DNA of 64,000 nucleotides from contig RPFO01000154.1 in NCBI GenBank assembly GCA_009746045.1, positions 1,483,512 to 1,547,511 of the forward strand. The letters are read 5' to 3'. This document shows, piece after piece, positions 23,040 to 33,959 of the stretch. How positions within the stretch are numbered: the stretch's first letter is position 1; every line of letters starts with the position of its first letter. The notes under the pieces were generated by a model. That model did no database searches. It was not told the origin of the DNA and worked only from the letters and a program-made list of their open reading frames with translations. A program made the position numbers and the translations under genes. This DNA comes from Mesostigma viride. Its lineage: Eukaryota > Streptophyta > Mesostigmatophyceae > Mesostigmatales > Mesostigmataceae.

Positions 23040-23335
23040 AAGAAGGCCAAGGGCAACCAGCGCCCCAAGGCCAGCCGGGACAGCCTGCTCAGCTCAAGCC
23101 AAACCAGTGGAGGCGGCCCACCCCCCCCACACCTGCCCCACCCACCCCTGCACCCACTGCTCAGCCCCCCCATGCAGGTCCCAAGAACAAGTGCACCCGG
23201 TGTGGCACCAAGGGACACCAGCGGGCGGACTGCAAGTGGAACCCCGCAGTAGGCGACGTGGACCTCTGCTTCGGTTGCAAGCACCCCCGCCATCTGCCCC
23301 CCGGCACGTGGTGCGACCGGCAGGACAAGGCTCCA
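23040..23335 (+). pseudogene. Zinc-knuckle (CCHC) gag/ORF1-like fragment
   Basis: A Pro/Gln-rich stretch is followed by KCTRCGTKGHQRADCKW, a C-x2-C-x4-H-x4-C retroviral-type zinc knuckle, and by a second cysteine cluster CFGCKHPRH..WCD. The GC-rich base composition changes abruptly at about 23338, where the AT-richer integrase begins. I therefore suspect it belongs to a different, older element rather than being the gag of the copia-like element. Confidence 0.5.
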
Positions 23336-23338
23336 AAA

Positions 23339-26300
23339 GGATGTACGTCCTCACAGCACGCCTATGTGGATTTATATGATCTCATTATCATTGGGGATAA
23401 AGACAAGGGACTGCTAGATTTTGAGGCAGCTCAGAAAATCTCCTCCACGTATAATGTGATACTGCCCTACCTCAAAGCTCTTACCCCAGCTGCTGTTGAC
23501 ACAGTAGACTTAAGGGAACTAGCAACCCAGCTCCACATAGCCATGGGTCATGAGGTGGTGGCAGAAAAGATTGCCAGAAGAGCAGGAGGTTCACGACTCA
23601 GGAATGCTGTCAGGTTGGCTAGAAAACACTGCCAGCAATGTCAGTTCCATGGCCCAAAACCTCCCAAATGGCATGTCGCAACACCACCCACCCAAAGGGG
23701 AATAATTGTGGGTGATGTCGTGCATATCGATGGTGAACAATATCTGATCCTAAAAGACACATGGTCCAGATTCACTGTCATGGAACCCCTACCTGGAATG
23801 GCTAAAGAGCAACTGCGTGCAGCACTTGTGATAGCATTGCCCAGATTCTACCCAGTTGACACTATACTGCTTGATCAACAGTTTAGCTGTCCATGGCTGA
23901 GTGTGAAGGATGGGATGCTAATATTGAGATTGCTGGATTGCAAGATCATGAAGGGCAGGGTGTCATTGAAAGAACCATCAGGTCAGTCAAAACTTTAGTG
24001 GCGAAATCCACTGACCTGAAAGCCACTTCTGGAAGCTATGCTGACAGAGCACTGTGGTGCAGTGAAATCTGTGCTACACTTAACCTTAGACCTGTGTTGC
24101 ATGCACCATGGGGGGAAATCCTTCCCATTGGCTTACAGGCAGGTGTGTACCCTCCAGAGGTATTAGCTCTGTATAACACAGTAAGGGCTAAAGTGGCTGA
24201 TAAGCTAGCTGAAAAGGACATAACACACCCCAGAACAGTATTCCAACTGGGTGAACAAGTCCTATATTTCAAAGAAACCAAACATGGCAAGACAGGCATG
24301 TGGTATGGTCCGTGCACTGTTCTAAGAATGACCAAAAAAGGAAAAAATATGGATATTCGAAGTTTGGAAACAGGGAGAAAACACAGGGTGAGCAGTCATA
24401 GAGTTAAGAAGTATTTCCCGCCTTTGGCAGACGTGCCAGGGGAAGAGTCCTTGAACATGGATTCCCTCCTTAACTCTGGTGAGCAAGCAGAACCACCCAG
24501 CATTCCAACACCAGGAGCTGATGATGGCACTACCACACCCTCTGTCATTCCTCCACCCCTCAGTGAGGTACGTGTCACCCCACAACCTGGTGTAAGTCCC
24601 TCTGGGCAGAGTTCAACCAGGCATGAGGTACCAGAGCAAAACAATGGCAATCCAGCTGAGTTCAAATCCAAGCTAGAAAAAGCCCTGGCAGCTCTGCATA
24701 AGGCTCACAAGAGCAAGGCTAAACAAGCCTCAGGTTTGGCCAAGGTCTCTGCTGTGTGCTCCGATTATAGCCAGGAATCCTGCATCCTAGCTGTGGACAC
24801 TCAGGCACAGGTCAGTGTGATCAGTGCACAAGCCATTCCTGGTCTGCAACTTGCACCCTCACCATGGACACAGGTGCAAGATTTTTCAGGCAAAACAACC
24901 TTAGATGTGTTGGGTCAAGTAATGATCCCCATACTTGGCATCCAGACACCTTTCCAGGTAGTGGAAGGGTACATGGGCAATGCTTTGTTGGGAGAACCCT
25001 TTATCTCTTACCCAGGTGTCACCATCACTGCTAGCCAGCTGCGTGTGACTGGGGTAGGAGCCATTCCCTTGGATCACTACAAGATTCCATTGTCCCAACT
25101 GGTTCATGGATTAGATGCCTATATCAAGGCCATTAACATCAAATATGGGCCAGGTGAAATCCCTGACCTAGAGAAAAAGGTGCACAATCAAAGGCCACAC
25201 CCGCAGTCCTTTGGGGTTGGAAAGTGGGACTTAGCCATGCACTCTCCTCACAACTATGATGCTCTAATCCAACAATGCAAAACACAAAAAGGGTTTCAAA
25301 AATGGATCCAAGCCATTAGGCACCAAGCCCGCGAAGAGTGGGTGCTGCCAAACCCTAAGCATCCTGACTATAAGCCACCTGTCACTCCTGTCTGGGAAAT
25401 TCCAGAAGGTGCCAAAAAGTTGAGACTCAAGTTTGTGCTAAAACACAAGGCACAGCCAGTAGGCTCACCTATATATCATGCTAGGCCATGTGTGACAGAA
25501 TTAAAAGGCATGTCAAAACTGTCCAAGGGTGAACTCTACACTCCTGGGCTGCAGCAAACATCCCTTAGGATACTGCTCTCTGTCTTCCTCCACCATCTCA
25601 ATGCTGGCCAAGATTATGCCTGCAAAGCTACTGATATCAAAAGGGCTTTCCTTAGAGGGGACCCTGATAAAGCGCAAGATGTGTGGAAGGGTCAGGTCTA
25701 TGTGGTTCCCACCCCTGCTGCATGGGCACATGATATTGATGAGCCATTTCTACTCCTAAATTTAGGGGTGGAAGGTTTGCAAAGTGCTCCCACTATCTTC
25801 AGAAAATCAGCAGAAGAGGTGTTCAAGAAACTTAATGCCACTTATGATGATCTGGACCCTTGTCTCTTTGCTGTGCCCACACCCTCTGGCTTGCTCCTGT
25901 TTGTGTGGCATGGTGATGACCAACTGATTTGTGGACCAAGAGCTGAAGTTGACAAGTTCATTCAGCAGGTTCAGCAGTCATATGAGCCGATTGGAAAGCA
26001 GACAGAGCTGGGGCTAGAACCCCTACAGTTCTGTGGCATAATGCTAGCACTGGAAGAGCAACAGGAACAGTGCTACAATACGCTTCCGCGGACACCTTTT
26101 TCAGCGGGGAAAGTGCCCCCGGGCTTCCGGGGCAAATTCAGCAAGCGCTGCGGAACTTAGATACTAAAATTTCGTTTTTGGTTCGTACCTTACAGCCAAT
26201 CATTTTGCGCCCGGATCAAATTGTGATCTGGGTACTGAACACGAAAATTTCAGCGGAACGTACGAAACACCAACGCAACTACAGAAAATTTTCAAAGACG

Positions 26301-27230
26301 AAACTGTAGTACCGTGTACCCAAGCAAAATGTAGTAGGACTTCGCTAAATTCACGTTCGGAATTTTTCCCCGCAAGATTCCCCCGCAAGATTCCCCCGCA
26401 CGATTCCCCCGCTAGGTTCAGGCTCCAGTCGATGCTCGCCAAATGGCGCAAAAAAAGAAACATATGTTAAAATCAACGGTGCGAATCCTCGTTACCGCTC
26501 GGGTAACATTCTCACTCATTTCGCGTCTCCTACGAACCGTATTGTAGTGGGTGTGTACTCTATCCCCGCCTGCCCAGTACTTAGAAGAATGCCTAGAGCT
26601 GCTTGATATTCCGTGCATTCCTGCTCACATGTGTGCTACTGTCAAAGGAAAATTAGGGTGGCTGAGTGCCATCTGTGCACCTCATCTGGCAGTGGTCAGC
26701 AGGATTGATGACACAGTATTACAAACCATGAAACCTAAGGATCTCCAGAAGCTACTAAAGGCTGGACCTTCCCTTGTCATTCATCCACTCAACCTCATGG
26801 AAGATATTCACATTAACTGTCTGATGGACAGCTCCATGGAGAGTAGGGTAATAACAAAAATGGATGCCAGGGAGGCTGGGGTGTTCTTCCTTACCAACAA
26901 GGGAGACTATATGTCCATGGTGTCGTGGTACAGCAGATTGCATCGCAGAAAAGCTGTTGGCAGTAACTCTGCTGAGTGCCGTGCCGTGGTGTCTGCTGTG
27001 CAGCATGCTCGATCCCTTCAGCACATACTAACCTGGCCGGTTGCAAACTCAGGCTGGCAGCAAGGCTGATGTGCATGCTCACTTACACACTGACAGTCAG
27101 TCAGTCATTAGTTTCCTTAACAAGAAATCTGTGACTGCTGCTGTGCATACTGATCTGGACTGGGTGATTTTGAAACAGGAAACAAGCTATTTTTCCAGCT
27201 GGCAGCATCACTATACTTTTCGTCCGAGGG
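23339..27230 (+). pseudogene. Copia-like retroelement pol, copy 1 (integrase, protease, RT, RNase H)
   Basis: Order on the plus strand: integrase zinc finger (HIAMGH .. HCQQCQFHG, 23536-23655), catalytic core (DVVHIDGEQYLILKD; ILLDQQF; HEGQGVIERTIRSVK), integrase C-terminus to ~24420, acidic/Pro linker, retropepsin-like domain (ILAVDTQAQVSVIS ... NALLGEPFI, 24783-25010), copia-type RT (ATDIKRAFLRGD; VWHGDDQLICG at the YVDD position), and RNase H (MDSSMESRV, SNSAECRAVVSA, LHTDSQSVI). A frameshift separates the integrase core halves near 23885-23895. A 475-bp element interrupts the reading at 26073, and an extra GGCC shifts the frame at 27036. No flanking LTRs, primer-binding site or clear gag were found. 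Confidence 0.8.
26073..26547. mobile_element. 475-bp inverted-repeat element inserted in RT/RNase H of copy 1
   Basis: Ends are CTACAATACG and CGTATTGTAG (10 bp perfect). The uninterrupted sequence in copy 2 at 45084-45090 (AACAGTGGGTG) shows that TG at 26071-26072 and 26548-26549 is the 2-bp target duplication. The interior is non-coding and has several short inverted words (AAAATTTCG / CGAAAATTT), so it is a non-autonomous element. Confidence 0.85.
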
Positions 27231-27349
27231 TGGTAAAAAGCATCCGAGGCGTAAATTACGAGGTGGTAAGTTACTCCGCTTTTACTCTTACCGTTTGCAT
27301 ACGAGTTCGGATCTTTCTCGTAAGTTACGAATTAGATCCGAGGTAAGAT

Positions 27350-27545
27350 CCGACGTCGTAATGTACGAGGTAGTAATTTACGAGGTAGTAATTTACGAGG
27401 TAGTAATTTACGAGGTAGTAATGTACGAGGTAGTAAGTACGAGGTAGTAATGTACGAGGTAGTAATGTACGAGGTAGTAATTTACGAGGTAGTAAGGTAC
27501 GAGGTAGTAATTTGCGAGGTAGTAATCTACGAGTTGGTAATTTAC
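27350..27545. repeat. 15-bp tandem array TACGAGGTAGTAATT (copy 1)
   Basis: About 13 units with G/T variants at the spacer. It begins just after the end of RNase H, where TACGAGGTGGTAAG and CCGAGGTAAGATCCG look like seeds of the repeat. Confidence 0.9.
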
Positions 27546-28261
27546 GATCCCGGTACTCGGTCCCGTAGGTTACGACGTCGTATGCTTCTCGCGTACACTA
27601 CCGGTACTACAATCATGTCGCTATGTCGTTCTGAATTGCAGTACGCATGTCACTTATCAGAATTTCACTTTGATTTCACTTATCATTTCGGTCAACCTAA
27701 CCCCTAACACCCATTTACCCGGGGGAAAAAAATGAATGGCATTTGCAGCAAGGCTCATGCAAGACGAGTTCCTATTTCATAAAAAATTTCATTATTAAAT
27801 GCAGGATTACATGTCATGCACAAAAATCCAACGCCTTCACAGAAAATAGCATATCAAGTCTTCTGACGACAATATCAAGTCAATATCAAATTCGTGGCTT
27901 CTCTTCGTGGCTTGAAATACTGTTTCCATGCGGTGCTTAGGACAGCTCCGGGGATGTCGGCACCGCACAGAAGCTCCATCCGGGAGCAAGTGCGCCGGGG
28001 GAAGATGTTGTACATCCAGAGCTCGATATGTGCGGGAAGCCGTCGTGTTGGAAACCGAGGTGTCTGCACATAATTCCGCGCGCAGGCAGCTTGTGCCTTT
28101 ACGGGGGAAGACCTGCGACACAAAAACCGTGTCCGGACAATGCAATACGGAGAAATGGCAACGGCAGATGGAGTCGGCTAAGGCCGCTTGTAAGGAAAGT
28201 GATTTTTAATGCACGAATAAATGTATAATGCATGCTACATCGCCATCGCTTGGGCGGTGAA

Positions 28262-28495
28262 AAGACAAGGACCAACCACATGCCCCCACCTACCCTTCGT
28301 GCATCCCGCCCTTGACGAGGCACAACCATGTGCCCCCACCTACCCTTTGTGCGTCCCTCCCTTGACAAGAAACAAGCACGTGCACCTATCTAACCTTTGT
28401 GCATCCCTTCCTTGGCAAGGAACAAGCACACCCACCCACCTACTCCACATGCATCCCTCCCTTGACAAGGAACAAGCACGATCACCCAGCTACCC
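28262..28495. repeat. ~54-bp minisatellite (CCCACCTACCCTTTGTGCGTCC type), copy 1
   Basis: About four units, each including CCCTTGACAAGGAACAAGCAC. The same array lies at 46796-47030. Confidence 0.75.
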
Positions 28496-28729
28496 ACTAG
28501 CACGGCAGCAAGGCAGACCTTACAATGGCAAGTGATGTTTATCGGTAGAAACTGTTAGACAACTAGCAAACGAGCCAGCCGGTGAAGAGCAAGGCACGCA
28601 TGCAAGGAATTTGTCGTTGCCTATGTCTACGCTTGTGTTTGTCACTGCAGTTGAAATCTGCATTTGCATCAGCAGGCCCGATCGAACCCCATGTCGCCAC
28701 CCGCATTTCCACTTATACTTCACGGCCCC

Positions 28730-29120
28730 TTATTCTTCTCTTGTGCCTGCCTTTGCCCTAACTGTTACCCTAGCATCTGCCCTTGCCCCTATCCTTTGAT
28801 CCCCAGTGTTTGCCGTTGCCCTCATCCTTTCCCTAGTGCCTGCCCTTGTCTTCATCTTTTCCCTTGTGCCTGCCCTTGCCCTTGTCCGTTCCCTCGTGCT
28901 TGACTTGTCCTAATCTCTTTCCCTTGCGCCTGCCCTTGCCCTTATCCGCTTCCCTTGTGCCTGCCCCTGCCCTTGCCCTTGTCATTTCCCTTGAGCCTGC
29001 CCTTTTGGCAAGCACAAGTGCCTTTGTCCTTTCCTTGGCCTTGTGCTTGCTCTTCCAGTTTCCCTTTCCTTTGCTCGTGCGGTTGCCTTTGCTCTTACCC
29101 GGGTGCTTGCCCTTGCCGTT
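28730..29120. repeat. Degenerate GTGCCTGCCCTTGCCC repeat, copy 1
   Basis: Irregular repeats of tgcctgcccttgccctt over about 390 bases. The equivalent is at 47264-47655. Confidence 0.7.
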
Positions 29121-29854
29121 TGCAAGCTGCATTATTGTCTTAGCAAGCTAGCAAGTGCAAACTGGCACTGAGCCAGAAATGCAAGCAAAGCAGCCAGTGT
29201 AAATAAGGATGGACGGGAACAGTAGAAAGCTAGGGGTGGCAACGGTGCTAGAGCTCATGGCAACAAGGTGGTCCCATTCTTGCTGCATTGGGTGCGTTGC
29301 GTGGGTGGGATATTGCGAGAGGGGGACATTCTTGCCTTGGTTGTGTTTTCACATGCACCCGGTGCTTGAATTTATGCGTGCAAGGGTGGCTGGTATCCCA
29401 ACCAACAGCCTAAGAGGAAAAAGAGTGCTTAGAAAGCAAGAATGACTTAATGTTGGTAATAGCAGTGGCGGCGGCAGCAAAAACTGTTGTTATAGATGCA
29501 AGCTACAACACTGCGGATGGTTTCTCACACTAATGTGGATAATGATAATGCATGCCACTTAACGGGACCATATAAACCACAACAAGAATAAATCGTGAGA
29601 GCAAAAGAAAGGGGAGTACAAAATGGCCGGCTTACCTAGCTACAGCAAAAAAATTACATGAAAAACAAGATAACTCACCTTTGTCGCAGCAGTGACCATA
29701 TCAGACAGCTCACAAAAACTTGTTGATCCTTGAAACTTCCTGCTTGAAGGCAGCCACCAACGGTCTGGAGTTTTCACCCCAGTCCTTCTCAACAGCCAAG
29801 GAAAAGGGAAAGAGAGAGGAGGGGTGCGGGAGGGACAAGAGAGCGGGGGTGGGA

Positions 29855-29967
<113 letters not shown>

Positions 29968-30965
29968 GAGAAGTGCGGGTGGGGGTGGGAGAGGTGGGAT
30001 GGAAGATTCACTACGTTAGCAGGCGACTAAACTGCTACAATGACACAAAACCACGGAGCTAGGCCCTTCACTCCATCAGATCAGAGTGAAAACCCATGTT
30101 GAAACTGGGACAAATGCCATTAGAATGTTACTATGACCGTGGCTAGTAAACGTGAATTGACACCCAGGTTGTGACTTCAACGATTGGAGGCAACCTTGCC
30201 AAGTCTCCCAAATGCAGTCGGCTAGACAAGCTTCACAAAAAACGCAGCAAACATGTTAACGTTGCTAATATTCCAACGACGCGCATCCGCAGTCCGGCTG
30301 CCAATGAAGTCTTCTTGGTCGCCAGCTGTGCACAGAGGAGTAACCGCTAGAGACGCCAATTTGCGAACAACTCATTACAATTACAAAGCGCAGGAAGCAG
30401 ATGGCTATGCATCAACAATTACTTCCGCTCGCCCTCGTATTTAGCCAGGTCTATCTGCCCAAACTGGGTAAATGTTTTGCGATCGGTGAAATTGGCACTC
30501 TAGTGACTTACTTTCCCAGAAAGTGTCCATTCACACGACAACCGACTCACGCTCACACGTCGTGAGGAGTTGCCGATAGGATAAAGAAGCCGAACGATGA
30601 ATTGCTGTACATAAATGCCACGCTAACGGCGTCGTGAACTGACTTCTTGCAATCACGATTAAAGTGCCCGGCCCAACAACAAATTGGCGACACACGACCC
30701 CGCAACTGGAAAAGAATTCTGGCCACATTGATATACATCGGTTTGATAAATTAAAACCTCGCATTCGGTTCTGGCTAGCCTCAAACGCATGCGCCTTGAA
30801 ACCTTTCTCCTCCTGGCGGCCACAGTTTCTCGGTTCTCTTGTTCCGTTGGTCGTGCCGCTAGCGTGCCACCCGCTCCAGTCCCTAAAATTCAAATTCGTG
30901 TTGTTCGAGAAAACGTTGTCGGGTCGGCGACGGCACGATGCCGGGCCGGGCTGCATGGGCCATGG

Positions 30966-31277
30966 AGGGTGGTGGTACACAAATACCGTACAGGTGGTAC
31001 ACAACTGCAGCCAGGACAACAGCCGGGCGCTGCGTACCTGCCGTGGGAAGGAGGGGGGTGGTACACAAATACCGTACAGGTGGTACACAACTGCAGCCAG
31101 CACAACAGCGAGTCGCTGCGTACCCGTGGGAAGGAGGGAGGTGGTACACAAAAACCGTACAGGTGGTACACAACTGCAGCCAGCACAACAGCGAGTCGCT
31201 GCGTACCTGCCGTGGGAAGGAGGGGGGTGGTACACAAATACCGTACAGGTGGTACACAACTGCAGCCAGCACAACAA
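30966..31277 (+). repeat. ~85-bp minisatellite, 4 units, ending at the copy 1/copy 2 junction
   Basis: Units contain GGTGGTACACAAATACCGTA, then CAGGTGGTACACAACTGCAG, then CAGCACAACAGCGAGTCGCT. The last unit is cut after CAGCACAACAAA at 31280, where the integrase sequence of copy 2 (GAGGTGGTGGCAG) starts. The duplication therefore joined here. Confidence 0.85.
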
Positions 31278-31280
31278 AGA

Positions 31281-32512
31281 GGTGGTGGCAGAAAAGATTG
31301 CCAGAAGAGCAGGAGGTTCACGACTCAGGAATGCTGTCAGGTTGGCTAGAAAACACTGCCAGCAATGTCAGTTCCATGGCCCAAAACCTCCCAAATGGCA
31401 TGTCGCAACACCACCCACCCAAAGGGGAATAATTGTGGGTGATGTCGTGCATATCGATGGTGAACAATATCTGATCCTAAAAGACACATGGTCCAGATTC
31501 ACTGTCATGGAACCCCTACCTGGAATGGCTAAAGAGCAACTGCGTGCAGCACTTGTGATAGCATTGCCCAGATTCTACCCAGTTGACACTATACTGCTTG
31601 ATCAACAGTTTAGCTGTCCATGGCTGAGTGTGAAGGATGGGATGCTAATATTGAGATTGCTGGATTGCAAGATCATGAAGGGCAGGGTGTCATTGAAAGA
31701 ACCATCAGGTCAGTCAAAACTTTAGTGGCGAAATCCACTGACCTGAAAGCCACTTCTGGAAGCTATGCTGACAGAGCACTGTGGTGCAGTGAAATCTGTG
31801 CTACACTTAACCTTAGACCTGTGTTGCATGCACCATGGGGGGAAATCCTTCCCATTGGCTTACAGGCAGGTGTGTACCCTCCAGAGGTATTAGCTCTGTA
31901 TAACACAGTAAGGGCTAAAGTGGCTGATAAGCTAGCTGAAAAGGACATAACACACCCCAGAACAGTATTCCAACTGGGTGAACAAGTCCTATATTTCAAA
32001 GAAACCAAACATGGCAAGACAGGCATGTGGTATGGTCCGTGCACTGTTCTAAGAATGACCAAAAAAGGAAAAAATATGGATATTCGAAGTTTGGAAACAG
32101 GGAGAAAACACAGGGTGAGCAGTCATAGAGTTAAGAAGTATTTCCCGCCTTTGGCAGACGTGCCAGGGGAAGAGTCCTTGAACATGGATTCCCTCCTTAA
32201 CTCTGGTGAGCAAGCAGAACCACCCAGCATTCCAACACCAGGAGCTGATGATGGCACTACCACACCCTCTGTCATTCCTCCACCCCTCAGTGAGGTACGT
32301 GTCACCCCACAACCTGGTGTAAGTCCCTCTGGGCAGAGTTCAACCAGGCATGAGGTACCAGAGCAAAACAATGGCAATCCAGCTGAGTTCAAATCCAAGC
32401 TAGAAAAAGCCCTGGCAGCTCTGCATAAGGCTCACAAGAGCAAGGCTAAACAAGCCTCAGGTTTGGCCAAGGTCTCTGCTGTGTGCTCCGATTATAGCCA
32501 GGAATCCTGCAT
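31281..32512 (+). pseudogene. Copia-like pol, copy 2, left part (integrase)
   Basis: Almost identical to 23557-24785. It begins inside the integrase zinc finger at EVVAEKIARR, so the HxH half is missing. It carries the same frameshift between the two halves of the catalytic core as copy 1, which means that lesion (or frameshift signal) predates the duplication. It is interrupted after SDYSQESC by the 11.3-kb DNA transposon and resumes at 43788. Confidence 0.85.
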
Positions 32513-32564
32513 GGGTGGTTTTACCGGATTAGGATACATTTGCACAGCTTCAAATGTATCCTAA

Positions 32565-33600
32565 ATGCACCATTGGCAAACATGGTTTCTGGACATGGTC
32601 GATATCATTCATATGTTTGGCAAGCATGATATGATCATGCTTGCCAAAGATGTTGTCTCTTTTCATATTTCACACATATATTATCGGCCTCGGCGTGCCA
32701 TGCTTCCACGTTTGTTGTCTCTTTTCATATATTGTAAATATGATCAATAAAATTCCAAACATGACCATGTTGGAGACTTCAAGTGGAGCATCATGATTAC
32801 TGTTTTCACTATTACGTAACCCATGGTTCATGTTAACATGGCATAATGAGCAATCCTATTGACCCCATGACTAATGGTGAAGTTAATAAAGTTACATCGT
32901 GGCACGTCACTATAGCATCAAGTTGCATCATTGTGCATAAAGTAGTTTAGCACTGAGTTGGCATGCCAACACCAGGTACACTAAATAAATTAAAACCAGA
33001 ATTGATAAACAACCCAGTATCCAAATACAGTATCCATATATATGCAGGCGTCATATTGGCGTCAGCGCTTGTCGGTGGCGCTGACTCGGGCCATGGCGGA
33101 CATCATGCTCCGCCGTACGCGGGCTGATTTTGCGGTGCAGCAGGGCTATTAGGTTCCTCCCGTTAGGCGTTTCCATTGGTCTTATCGTAGTATAGAGCTT
33201 TGACATGGCTCTGTATATAGGTTTATAGCTGGGCGTTTGCTTTGGTTTGAGTGATTTCACTCTGCTGTAAGTAATTATATTTTTAATATATATGCAGGTC
33301 GTACTACAGGTACAGCCACGGCTGCCACGCGGCTTCTGCAGCGATCACGCTCTTTCTCCTAGACAATTGCTCTACTGGTCCCTACAGGTCGGTCGACTTG
33401 GACCATGATGCGTCAAGAACCGTTAATTGACCGACTTAAACAAGATGTTTGTCTACATGCAGCTGTCTGCACCTAACTAACGCGAAACCGCGTGCTACCA
33501 AATATAGCGGGAAATGCATGAGTAACACATGTCAACGCACAACCGGTGGAAATCACGCGATACCAACCGCGGCAACAGTGGTGTGAACATAGCGGGCACT
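32565..33600. other. Non-coding left flank inside the transposon
   Basis: AT-rich, with two copies of GTTGTCTCTTTTCATAT (32656 and 32711) and no gene recognised. It lies downstream of the minus-strand gene and may hold its 3' UTR. Confidence 0.5.
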
Positions 33601-33639
33601 GCCATGCAAAAAAGCACCAGCAGCGGCATCAGTAGCAAA

Positions 33640-33930
33640 TTGTAGTAGCGGAACAATAGCCACTACATCAATGCAACAACACATCAGCCCAGCAACACAG
33701 CAGCAGCATGACCGTAGCACAGCAGCAGCACAACTGTAGCTCAGCAGCACGGCCGCAATGCAGCAGTGCATCAACACAGCAGCACGGCAGCAGCACGACA
33801 GCAATACATCAGCGGCACGGCAGCAATGCAGCAACACATCAGCACAACAGCACAACAGCAGCACGGCAGCAATGCAGCAACAGTAGCATGGCAGCACAGC
33901 AGCAGCAGCAGCAGCAGCAGCACATGAGCA
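33640..33930. repeat. CAG/CAGCACGG-rich degenerate repeat
   Basis: Irregular repeats of AGCAGCACGGCAGCAATGCA and a short (CAG)n, just beyond the stop codon of the minus-strand gene. Confidence 0.7.
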
Positions 33931-33959
33931 GCTCAATGACAACAACCGCTGCTCGCGCT

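Noticed and set aside
23040-23335. Zinc-knuckle region as the gag of the copia-like element
   Set aside because: Base composition changes sharply at 23338 and copy 2 gives no information on this border, so I kept it as a separate relic.
33640-33930. CAG-rich block as a CRISPR-like array
   Set aside because: Irregular unit, no spacers, eukaryotic context.
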